Shown: positions 1 through 7,390 of the stretch, piece by piece | Layout of the letters: every line of letters starts with the position of its first letter | How positions within the stretch are numbered: position 1 is the first letter of the stretch | Assembly: GCA_002422785.1 (NCBI GenBank) | Contig: DITK01000009.1 | Coordinates: 4,075-26,284, forward strand | Source of the DNA: Francisellaceae bacterium UBA6186 | Lineage (GTDB): Bacteria > Pseudomonadota > Gammaproteobacteria > UBA6186 > Azoamicaceae | Direction of reading: 5' to 3' | DNA length: 22,210 nucleotides | Program-made: the position numbers and the translations under genes | The notes under the pieces: model-generated | What the model was told of the DNA's origin: nothing | Databases searched by the model: none | Seen by the model: only the letters and a program-made list of their open reading frames with translations

Positions 1-2
1 AA

Positions 3-80
3 ATAAAAGCGTTAACTGGTTTTTATAATCGACAGAGAAAAGAATTTATTATGCGTATTGAAGGTATGTTATATAAATGA
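3..80 (+). CDS. Possible 3' end of an upstream gene (partial)
   Basis: One frame is open from the window edge to a TGA at 78-80 and encodes about 25 residues ending in GMLYK. The other two frames on this strand hit stops at once. The tail is basic and shows no motif I recognise. It lies 68 bases upstream of the type I secretion operon on the same strand, so it could be the last gene before it or part of the same transcript. Bases 81-148 are almost pure AT, with no clear promoter or terminator. The short length makes this a weak call. Confidence 0.3.
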   Translation: MKALTGFYNRQRKEFIMRIEGMLYK

Positions 81-148
81 AAATTATAAAAAACCAGCTT
101 ATAATTAACATATAATAATTATAACAAATTAATAATATAACAAATCAA

Positions 149-1864
149 ATGATTATCATAGGTAAAAATATAGATTTTTTCAGACAAAATTCTGGTGACA
201 CAGAAAGTTTTGTTAGTCGTTGTTGGAAAATTTTTGCAGGGTTATCCAAACAGGATGTTCTTGTAGGTCTGATTTTGTCCTCGCTAATGATTAATATTTT
301 GGGTTTAATTTTGCCTTTTACCATTATACAAATGTATGACAGAGTTATTCCAAACAAATCATATAATACTTTTATAGCGTTTATATTAATTGTTATTGTC
401 GCCTTGATTGTTGAAGCTATTTTAAAAATAATGAGAGGCTTTGTTAGCTCTTTGTTAGATATTAAATTGTCATGTTTAATGAGTTTAAATGCCTACAAAT
501 CAGCCACAAATGCTGATTTGTTAGCATTTGAACGCAATCCATTTAGTGTTCAAATAGATAGGTTTAATTTAATTAACATATTAAAAGAATATTATTCGGG
601 ACAATATTTTATTGTTATGTGCGATGCACCTTTTTTGTTGATTTATTTTATTTTTATATATTGTATTAATTTTTATGTTGGTATTACCGTAACGGTAGTA
701 AGTTTGATTTTATTAGCGATTTCCTGTTTGCATGTTGCCAAGTTTAAAATAAATCAAACACAACAAACTAAAACCATACAAATTGTTTCTAAATTTTTAG
801 TGGAATTATTAGGTGGTATTGGCACGATTAAAGCTATTGGTTTAGAAGAGCAAATGCTGCGAAGATATGAAAAACTACAAAAAAACAATATAAAAAAAGA
901 ATTTGATTTTATTCAGGAAAAAATGTCATCCAATAAAAATATAGCAATTGTCGGTCAATTTATGGTTATGGTCACAGTTATAGTTAGTTGTTTGATGATA
1001 TTTGAAGAACGCATGAGTGTTGGTGGTATGGCAGCTTGTATATTATTATCTGGAAAAGTTATGCAGCCAATCGCTAATTTAATTAGTTTATTATTGAGGT
1101 GGAACAATTTTGAATTGGCAGATCGGGAATTCGGTCAATTGCTAACAATTAAGTCGGAACATAATAAAGAGCAAAACATAAAAATTATAGAGGGGGAAAT
1201 TGTTTTAAATAATATTGATTTTTCTCATATCGATCAAAATGGTAATAAAATACCTATATTGTTACACGCTAATTTAACAATACCTGCCAAGCAAATGGTT
1301 GCAATTCATGGAGATAAATTGTCTGGCAAATCAACATTAATCAATATACTTGGTTGTTTATATAAAATTGAAGAAGGTAATTTTTTTATAGATGGACAAG
1401 ATATTAATTTAGGTAATTTAGATTATATAAGAAATCAAATAGCATTTATTTGCCAAGAACCATATTGTTTCCAGGGTACTATTTTAGAAAACCTTACTAG
1501 ATTTAATGATGTTGCTTTAGAAAAAGTACAGCAATGTTGTTTGGAAATTGGCTTGCATCAATTTATTCAAGCTATGCCTAATGGATATCAAACAATTATT
1601 GGGATAGATGCTAATGATTTTTTAACTCCAAATATTAAACAGTATATATTAATTGCTAGAGAGCTAATTAAAGATCCTAAAATTATTTTACTTGATGAAT
1701 CTAATATTAATATTGATTTGGAAACAGAGCTGGTTTTAAGGCATATTATTAATTTAAAAAAAGGAAAAACTACTATAGTGATTATTTCTCATAAACAATC
1801 TTTATTAAAATTAGCCGATCAACATTATTATATCAAAAAACAACATATAATTAAAAATGATTAA
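149..1864 (+). CDS. Type I secretion ABC exporter subunit, PrtD/HlyB-like, without N-terminal peptidase-like domain
   Basis: Inner-membrane permease fused to an ATPase, of the kind that moves a protein substrate directly out through HlyD and TolC-type partners. At 571 residues it matches the short PrtD/HasD type: a membrane domain at about 35-310 and an ATPase domain at about 345-565. Walker A is intact (G388-D-K-L-S-G-K-S-T396). The Q-loop (CQEP), Walker B with catalytic Glu (I-I-L-L-D516-E517) and switch His (I-S-H548) are present. The ABC signature, normally LSGGQ, is degraded to L492-T-P-N-I, and the D-loop reads NINID. The signature is what the partner subunit needs, so this protein probably provides the working Walker site of a heterodimer with the next gene. 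The ATG has no clear Shine-Dalgarno. Its last 8 bases overlap the next gene, which implies translational coupling. Family is sure; the exported substrate is unknown. Confidence 0.9.
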   Translation: MIIIGKNIDFFRQNSGDTESFVSRCWKIFAGLSKQDVLVGLILSSLMINILGLILPFTIIQMYDRVIPNKSYNTFIAFILIVIVALIVEAILKIMRGFVSSLLDIKLSCLMSLNAYKSATNADLLAFERNPFSVQIDRFNLINILKEYYSGQYFIVMCDAPFLLIYFIFIYCINFYVGITVTVVSLILLAISCLHVAKFKINQTQQTKTIQIVSKFLVELLGGIGTIKAIGLEEQMLRRYEKLQKNNIKKEFDFIQEKMSSNKNIAIVGQFMVMVTVIVSCLMIFEERMSVGGMAACILLSGKVMQPIANLISLLLRWNNFELADREFGQLLTIKSEHNKEQNIKIIEGEIVLNNIDFSHIDQNGNKIPILLHANLTIPAKQMVAIHGDKLSGKSTLINILGCLYKIEEGNFFIDGQDINLGNLDYIRNQIAFICQEPYCFQGTILENLTRFNDVALEKVQQCCLEIGLHQFIQAMPNGYQTIIGIDANDFLTPNIKQYILIARELIKDPKIILLDESNINIDLETELVLRHIINLKKGKTTIVIISHKQSLLKLADQHYYIKKQHIIKND

Positions 1865-4019
1865 CATGGAAATGGACATTTTAACTATAGATAATGAAGT
1901 GTTACAAAACAAAGTTAAAAAAACTTTTGACTTCGATTCAGATTTATTAAATTTATTATTGCCACTTTTGATTAAATTAGGTTGGAACAAGGATGTCAGG
2001 CAGTTAATAGAATCATTGCCACATTTTGCAGAAAAATTAACTTTGATAGAATTTAGAAATTTAATGGCTAATTTAGGTTTCAAAAGTGAGCAACAAGAGT
2101 CTTATTTGACGAATATATTACCACATAAATTGCCCTGTTTGTTTGTTTCTTCTGGCGGAGAAAGTATGTTGGTGGAGAAAATCTTTACTGACAATGTTGC
2201 GCAAACAGCAACTGTTTTACATGGTAATACTGGAAAGCAAAAAATTTTAACTCTTCATCAAATTATTAATTTATATGGAACAGTATATTATTTTTCTAAA
2301 TTTTCACCTGATAAACATCAAGATAAAAATTGGTTTTTATCCATAATTAAAAAATTTAAATCGATTATAGGACAAATTGTGATAGTACATTTATTCTATA
2401 ATTGTTTATCTATAGGAACTTCATTTTTTATTATGATTATTTATGATAAAATAATTCCATCAGGTTCTGTTAGTATGTTGTTAAATTTTTCCATAGGTAT
2501 AGCAATAGTATTGTCTGCCATATATTTAATTGGAGTCTTGAAAAATAAATTGATAGCTTATATGGTGGTTCGATTAGACAGAACTGTTGGATACGTAATT
2601 ATTAAACATATTTTAGAACTTCCAGCTAGTTATACAGAAAATGTTACATTAAATAATCAAATTGCTAAAATAAGAGATTTTGATAATATCCGTGATTTTT
2701 TTTCGAGCAATGTGGCCATGTTGTTTTTTGAATTGCCACTTAGTGTAGTCTTTTTAATTGCAATAATATTTATTGGTGGCTGGATGGTTGTTGTGCCGCT
2801 TATCTTATCGATATTGTTTTTTTGTTTATCTATTGTTGGACATTCATTAATTAATGAAATTATTAAATTACAAAACCATGATGCTATTATGAAGCAAGGA
2901 TTTGTTTTTGAAACATTTGCTAATATGCGTGCATTAAAATCTAGTGGGGTTATACCGAAATGGATAATAAAATTTGAGGTTATTATAAAAAATATTGCTA
3001 AATATAGTTTTAAATCAGCGATGATAAATCATGTTTTATTAGCCACAGCTGATTTAGTTATGTTGTTAGCGGCTATTGGAGTTCTTGGTTTTGGAGCTAT
3101 ATTAGCTATGCAAGATAGATTATCAGCAGGTTCTTTAATTGCAGTAATGTTGTTGACTTGGAAAATATTAGATCCATTAAAAATGTTTTTTATGTCCTTA
3201 CCAACTATAGGACAAATAAAAAATAGTATTTCTCAAGTTAATAGTTTAATTAATTTGCCAACCGAAATCAGACGTGAAAATCTGGTGAAAATTTTTACTG
3301 TTAATAGTATTGAGTTCCAAAGAGTTAGTTTTAGATACCCAATGCAAGAGAATGCCAGCTTATTAGGTGTGTCTTTTAATATAAATCCTGGCACTATTAA
3401 CTGTATTACTGGTAAAAATGGAGCTGGAAAATCCACCATCATAAAGTTAATTTTAGCTCTTTATCATATTCAAGCTGGAAATATAAAAATTAATAATATG
3501 AATATTAATCAATTAGATCCAGTATCATTACGTAAATCAATTGCTTACGTTCCTCAAGATGCTAAATTATTTTTTGGTACTATAAAACAGAATTTATTGT
3601 TAGCCAACCCTTTGGCTACCCAATTAGAGATTAAACAAGCAACAATTTTGGCAGATGTGCATGAAGATGTTATGCAGTTAAAAAATAATTATGATACTCA
3701 TTTGGGGGACCAGGGTGAGTTAAAATTGTCAGCAAATTTCAGGCAAAAATTGATTTTGGCAAGGGCTTATTTAAGCAATGCTAAAACTTTAATTTTTGAT
3801 GCACCTTATTTATGTTGTGATTATCAAGAAGAACATAAATTCCTTAGTGCCTTAAAACAATTAAAACAAGAACGTGCAATTGTACTGGTGACTTCGAAAA
3901 TTTCTTTGTTAGAAGCTGCTGATCAGATTATTCATTTAAAATCAATGCAAGTGGTATTTCAAGGTAAGCCAGACCAGGTATTGCCAGCAATTTTAGAAGA
4001 ATATGCTATAAAAAATTAA
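1857..4019 (+). CDS. Type I secretion ABC exporter subunit, LapB/LssB-like, with C39-like N-terminus and degenerate ATPase
   Basis: Second ABC exporter subunit (720 residues). Residues about 15-150 look like the C39-like domain of LapB/LssB/HlyB transporters, with the typical end (LPCLFV, then LHQIINLYG). The peptidase Cys is absent, so it should bind substrate rather than cleave it. The membrane domain spans about 165-465 and the ATPase about 485-710. Walker A is canonical (G519-K-N-G-A-G-K525-S-T527), but the Walker B Glu is Ala (F-D648-A649) and the switch His is Ser (T-S680-K). The signature is L624-S-A-N-F rather than LSGGQ. This subunit should not hydrolyse ATP at its own Walker site but keeps the better signature (LS retained) to complete its partner's site. 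ATG at 1857 overlaps the previous gene by 8 bases; ATG at 1866 is an alternative start. The gene is intact from end to end, which argues against a pseudogene. Confidence 0.88.
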   Translation: MINMEMDILTIDNEVLQNKVKKTFDFDSDLLNLLLPLLIKLGWNKDVRQLIESLPHFAEKLTLIEFRNLMANLGFKSEQQESYLTNILPHKLPCLFVSSGGESMLVEKIFTDNVAQTATVLHGNTGKQKILTLHQIINLYGTVYYFSKFSPDKHQDKNWFLSIIKKFKSIIGQIVIVHLFYNCLSIGTSFFIMIIYDKIIPSGSVSMLLNFSIGIAIVLSAIYLIGVLKNKLIAYMVVRLDRTVGYVIIKHILELPASYTENVTLNNQIAKIRDFDNIRDFFSSNVAMLFFELPLSVVFLIAIIFIGGWMVVVPLILSILFFCLSIVGHSLINEIIKLQNHDAIMKQGFVFETFANMRALKSSGVIPKWIIKFEVIIKNIAKYSFKSAMINHVLLATADLVMLLAAIGVLGFGAILAMQDRLSAGSLIAVMLLTWKILDPLKMFFMSLPTIGQIKNSISQVNSLINLPTEIRRENLVKIFTVNSIEFQRVSFRYPMQENASLLGVSFNINPGTINCITGKNGAGKSTIIKLILALYHIQAGNIKINNMNINQLDPVSLRKSIAYVPQDAKLFFGTIKQNLLLANPLATQLEIKQATILADVHEDVMQLKNNYDTHLGDQGELKLSANFRQKLILARAYLSNAKTLIFDAPYLCCDYQEEHKFLSALKQLKQERAIVLVTSKISLLEAADQIIHLKSMQVVFQGKPDQVLPAILEEYAIKN

Positions 4020-4047
4020 AATCATAAGCTATAGGTGCTGGTGTAAA

Positions 4048-5412
4048 ATGAAAGAAAAACAATATATTGAACTTGACAAAATGAGACTGGTTGATAATTT
4101 ATATTTATCAGAAAAACTAGAAGATTTAGGAGCTGCTAATTTAGTGAATGCTAGTATTGCTTTTATTTTTATATTTTTTATAGTATTAACTTTGTGGATG
4201 TATTTGGTAAATGTGCAAGAAATTGCTAGGGCTCCAGGGGTCATTATTACTGCTGAAAATGTTTATCCTATTCAGCATTTGGAAGGTGGTATTGTATACA
4301 AATCATTTATTAAAGATGGTGAAATAGTACAAAGAGGTACTACGTTGTTTGAATTTTCTTCAGAGCCTGCGGTTTCAGATCTTTATAGATTGTATAATGC
4401 AGAAACTACAGTTTTATTTAATATCGCACGACTAAATGGATTTCTATCTAATAAACATGTTAATCGTGAAGATTTAGAAAAAATTATTAATTATAGAAAT
4501 AATGATAGAAAAGCTTTGGATTTTTTGATTGATAATACTTTATTATTATTTCAACATCAAACTGAACAGCGGCAACATGATCAAGAATCACTAGATCAAT
4601 TAATAAACAACAAACAATTACATATTCTTAATTTAGATAAACAGATTAATAATTTATCTGAACGTACTGATTTGTTATCTAGTCAAACAGAAATTTATAA
4701 AGATTTAAATAAAGTTCAGTATGCTTCAAAAATTAATGTTATTAATAGCCAAGATAAAGAACAAGAAGTTTTTGGTGAATATTTAGCTGCGGTTAGAGAA
4801 AAAACTGTGGTAGAGTCAGCAATAATAGAGCTTAACAATCAAAAGCGCACTAATAATATAAACATAAATAAATTATCTTTAGAAGAATTAAATAAACAAA
4901 TTGCTGAATTATTAGAAATAAGAAAGCAAATCGAAAAAGCACAAGATAGGGTTAATCGCTTGAAGATAGTATCCCCTGTTTATGGAATAACGAAAGGTGC
5001 TGACATTAAGCCCGGTAAAGTAGTTAATCCTGGTGAAATACTTTTTGAAATAGTTCCGATTACTAAACAATTAGTAATCGAAGCAAAAGTATCTCCCAAA
5101 GATGTTGGGCATATAAGTCTTGGGGATCCTGTTAAAATAAAAGTAAGTTCTTTTGATTATTCTATTTACGGGCAATTAGATGGAAAAGTTAAGCATATAT
5201 CTGCAACTACATTTGACGATCCTAGATCAGAAAAATACTATAAAGCTATTTTAACTTTAGACAGAAATTATTTAGGAGAAGATCCTTCTTCTAATTTAGT
5301 TATACCGGGTATGACCGTAATTGCAGATATCCAGACTGATCATAGATCATTACTTACTTATTTCTTAAAACCAATCAATAGAACATTCTATGAGGCGTTT
5401 AGAGAGAGATAG
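4048..5412 (+). CDS. HlyD-family type I secretion periplasmic adaptor
   Basis: Membrane fusion protein (454 residues) that bridges the ABC exporter and an outer-membrane TolC-type channel. It has a short cytoplasmic tail, one membrane segment at about 33-55, the HlyD/PrtE-type motif HLEGGIV at about 73-79, and a long helical coiled-coil hairpin at about 110-300. The returning lipoyl/barrel region has SPVYGITKG and PGEILFEIVP, and the typical end includes IPGMTVIADI and LLTYFLKPI. An AGGTG at 4033-4037 lies 10 bases before the ATG. It follows the second ABC gene by 28 bases on the same strand, so the three genes form one operon. No TolC gene or RTX-type substrate is next to it. It ends 6 bases from the end of a convergent gene, with no terminator hairpin visible. 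Confidence 0.93.
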   Translation: MKEKQYIELDKMRLVDNLYLSEKLEDLGAANLVNASIAFIFIFFIVLTLWMYLVNVQEIARAPGVIITAENVYPIQHLEGGIVYKSFIKDGEIVQRGTTLFEFSSEPAVSDLYRLYNAETTVLFNIARLNGFLSNKHVNREDLEKIINYRNNDRKALDFLIDNTLLLFQHQTEQRQHDQESLDQLINNKQLHILNLDKQINNLSERTDLLSSQTEIYKDLNKVQYASKINVINSQDKEQEVFGEYLAAVREKTVVESAIIELNNQKRTNNININKLSLEELNKQIAELLEIRKQIEKAQDRVNRLKIVSPVYGITKGADIKPGKVVNPGEILFEIVPITKQLVIEAKVSPKDVGHISLGDPVKIKVSSFDYSIYGQLDGKVKHISATTFDDPRSEKYYKAILTLDRNYLGEDPSSNLVIPGMTVIADIQTDHRSLLTYFLKPINRTFYEAFRER

Positions 5413-5418
5413 GGTATA

Positions 5419-6576
5419 TTAGTTGATAGGAACAGAGTAATTCCAATATTCGCCTTTTTCATCCCATAAATACATGGTGAATTCAGAATCTGTTATATCA
5501 CCATTAGTATCCCACGATTTTTCTCCTAAGATAGTTGTAACTTTGTGGTTATGCAGCCAGTTAGCTAAAGCTCTTCCATTTAAATTATGGGTGTCATTAT
5601 TAGCAGTAAGATTATTTTGTATGGCCGCATAAATTATTTGGATTGCTGCATAGCCAAATAATCCTTGTCCTGTTATTTTTTGGTTTAATATATTGGATCT
5701 AGCCATATCTAATTTTTGAAAGCTCATAATAGTTCCTGCAGCGATTTTAGGTGAAACAAGAGTGTCTATAAAACCTATAGTTGCAGTACTATCTGGGACT
5801 ATAATAGGAATAGTTATTTTGTTGTAGTGCATGGTTTTAACAAAGTTAGCTGTTTCTTTATATAAGCCGGCAAAGAAAATAACGTCGACTTTTATTTTTT
5901 TTAATTTTTTAAGAATGCTTTTTATTTTTTTATGATTGTTTAGATCACCTATAATAATGCTTTGGTAGACAGTAGGAGATATTTTTAGCATTGCTAAATA
6001 TTCTTGTACATATTCTGCTAATTCTTTGCTAGATAAATCTTGACTATGTAAAATAGCAATTTTTTGGTTGTTAAATTTTCTCGATAAAAAGTTACTAATA
6101 AACTGTGCTTGAATATCATCTTTACCACATACTCTAAATAGGGTATTGATATGTGATTCAGTTATTCGTCGACTAGTAGAGCTGGGGACGATCTGTAAAA
6201 TTCCATGTTTAGCATAAATTTTGCTAGCTGCGATTGTGGTTTCTGAACAAACATGGCCAATTACAGCTTTAATCTTTGGGTCGTTAGTTATTTGTATCGC
6301 AATAGATTTCGCTAAATCTGGATTACATTGATCATCAAAAGGAATAATTTCTAAATAATTTTGTTGTTTACTTAAATCATTAATAGCATGATTAGTTGCA
6401 AGTAATAATTCTTGACCATATTTTGCATATGAACCAGTTAATGGTGCAACTATTGCTATTTTAATAGAAGTGTTATTTATTTTAGGAACTTGCTCAATAT
6501 TTTTGGCATAACCAATATGGTAAAATATCAAAATAATTAATAATGCTACTAGTTTAGTTAATGAATTAAAACACAT
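5419..6576 (-). CDS. Periplasmic branched-chain amino acid-type binding protein (LivJ family)
   Basis: Soluble periplasmic receptor of the Peripla_BP_6/LivJ family, which binds Leu/Ile/Val or related small ligands. After a signal peptide (hydrophobic core LVALLIILIFYHIGYA, probable cleavage after A) come family landmarks: IKIAIVAPLTGSYAKYG, FDDQCNP, AVIGHVCS, ILQIVPSSTS and a C-terminal SWDTNGDITDSEF. Length is close to E. coli LivJ. I start it at the ATG at 6576, which puts the signal core in the usual place. An ATG at 6606 would add ten hydrophobic residues; neither has a clear Shine-Dalgarno. No LivH/M/G/F transporter genes lie beside it, so it is an orphan in this window. It is divergent from a sensor-like operon, which makes a receptor role possible. 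Ligand unknown. Confidence 0.85.
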   Translation of the reverse strand: MCFNSLTKLVALLIILIFYHIGYAKNIEQVPKINNTSIKIAIVAPLTGSYAKYGQELLLATNHAINDLSKQQNYLEIIPFDDQCNPDLAKSIAIQITNDPKIKAVIGHVCSETTIAASKIYAKHGILQIVPSSTSRRITESHINTLFRVCGKDDIQAQFISNFLSRKFNNQKIAILHSQDLSSKELAEYVQEYLAMLKISPTVYQSIIIGDLNNHKKIKSILKKLKKIKVDVIFFAGLYKETANFVKTMHYNKITIPIIVPDSTATIGFIDTLVSPKIAAGTIMSFQKLDMARSNILNQKITGQGLFGYAAIQIIYAAIQNNLTANNDTHNLNGRALANWLHNHKVTTILGEKSWDTNGDITDSEFTMYLWDEKGEYWNYSVPIN

Positions 6577-6665
6577 TATTCTATTGTAAATTAAAAAAAT
6601 AATCATGCAATCATAATTATATGGCTAAAATTATATACTGTGGTTAAAAATAAAATATAAATTCA

Positions 6666-6694
6666 TTGACGATACACTTAATTGATTATATGAT
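6666..6694 (+). promoter_or_regulatory. Sigma70-type promoter of the acidic protein / pseudo-kinase operon
   Basis: TTGACG at 6666-6671 and TATGAT at 6689-6694 are separated by exactly 17 bases, each one base off consensus. Transcription would start near 6701, giving a leader of about 70 bases before the GTG at 6770. This is the clearest promoter in the window. Confidence 0.65.
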
Positions 6695-6713
6695 ATTTAT
6701 AAACCATGGAGTC

Positions 6714-6732
6714 GGTAACATTTTGTGTCACC
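6714..6732 (+). repeat. Imperfect inverted repeat in the leader of the sensor operon
   Basis: GGTAACA and TGTCACC are 7-base arms with one mismatch around a 5-base loop (TTTTG). The repeat lies just downstream of the predicted start of transcription. It could be an RNA hairpin or a protein-binding site; nothing else supports either. Confidence 0.3.
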
Positions 6733-6753
6733 AGAAAAAGCCTATTAATGTTA

Positions 6754-6760
6754 TAGGAGA
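6754..6760 (+). promoter_or_regulatory. Strong ribosome binding site that fixes a GTG start
   Basis: TAGGAGA is followed after 9 bases by GTG at 6770. No in-frame ATG with a comparable site exists nearby, so GTG is the likely start of the 206-residue protein. Confidence 0.7.
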
Positions 6761-6769
6761 TAAACTGTT

Positions 6770-7390
6770 GTGAGTTATTTGGATACTAAGAATATAAACA
6801 AAATGCACAAGTCTAGTGGTATGACACAGCTAACAGAAGAAGATAACGATAATTTTGATATCTTAATGTTTAAAAGTGTTTTTGCCCATGATTCTGATAT
6901 TAACAATGATGACGATTTAAAATATTTAAATAAATATATATTAGACATATCTAATAACATAGAAAAATATATTAAATTACCTTTGAAAGAATTATTGTTA
7001 TTAACCAATCTTATAGAGTTAAATGACGATGCAAGCAACATCTTAGAACTGGTTTCTGAGCTTAGAAGTTATATTAAAATAACATTAAAAAATTGCAATA
7101 ATCTTTTAGCCCATAGGTTCGGGGTAATTAAAAAACAGATAGAATCAACTGAAGAAAAAAGCAACGTATTACAAAGCACATGGAACAGTAAGTTGTTTAT
7201 AGATATAGCTATTTTGATACAAAAAATTTGTAAACAACAACAAATAAGTCTTACTGGCGAAAAAGTTTTTTTGTGTATTACCGAGATTTATAGCTATTTT
7301 AGTAGATTATCTATTGATTTGGATCCAAGGTTTGTTAATTGGTTTTTAGAAAGATTTTTATATGAAAATAAAGTTACGCCCCATCTCTAA
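6770..7390 (+). CDS. Small acidic protein of unknown family, cotranscribed with the pseudo-kinase
   Basis: A 206-residue protein I do not recognise. It has no signal peptide or membrane segment, so it should be cytoplasmic. The first 75 residues are rich in Asp, Glu and Asn, including DSDINNDDD. The remainder looks mainly helical, with leucine- and isoleucine-rich stretches (LKELLLLTNLIEL, ILELVSELRSYI) and no obvious catalytic motif. It is not an evident receiver domain or HPt domain: there is no conserved Asp pattern and no HxxKG. It starts at GTG behind a strong ribosome binding site and a good promoter. Its last 29 bases overlap the start of the sensor gene, so the two are translationally coupled and probably act together. 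A regulatory partner of the sensor is a reasonable guess only. Confidence 0.7.
   Translation: MSYLDTKNINKMHKSSGMTQLTEEDNDNFDILMFKSVFAHDSDINNDDDLKYLNKYILDISNNIEKYIKLPLKELLLLTNLIELNDDASNILELVSELRSYIKITLKNCNNLLAHRFGVIKKQIESTEEKSNVLQSTWNSKLFIDIAILIQKICKQQQISLTGEKVFLCITEIYSYFSRLSIDLDPRFVNWFLERFLYENKVTPHL

Noticed and set aside
145..357. Reverse-strand frames opposite the ABC, HlyD, kdp and sensor genes
   Set aside because: All are antisense to strong coding regions and show no domain pattern or translation signals.
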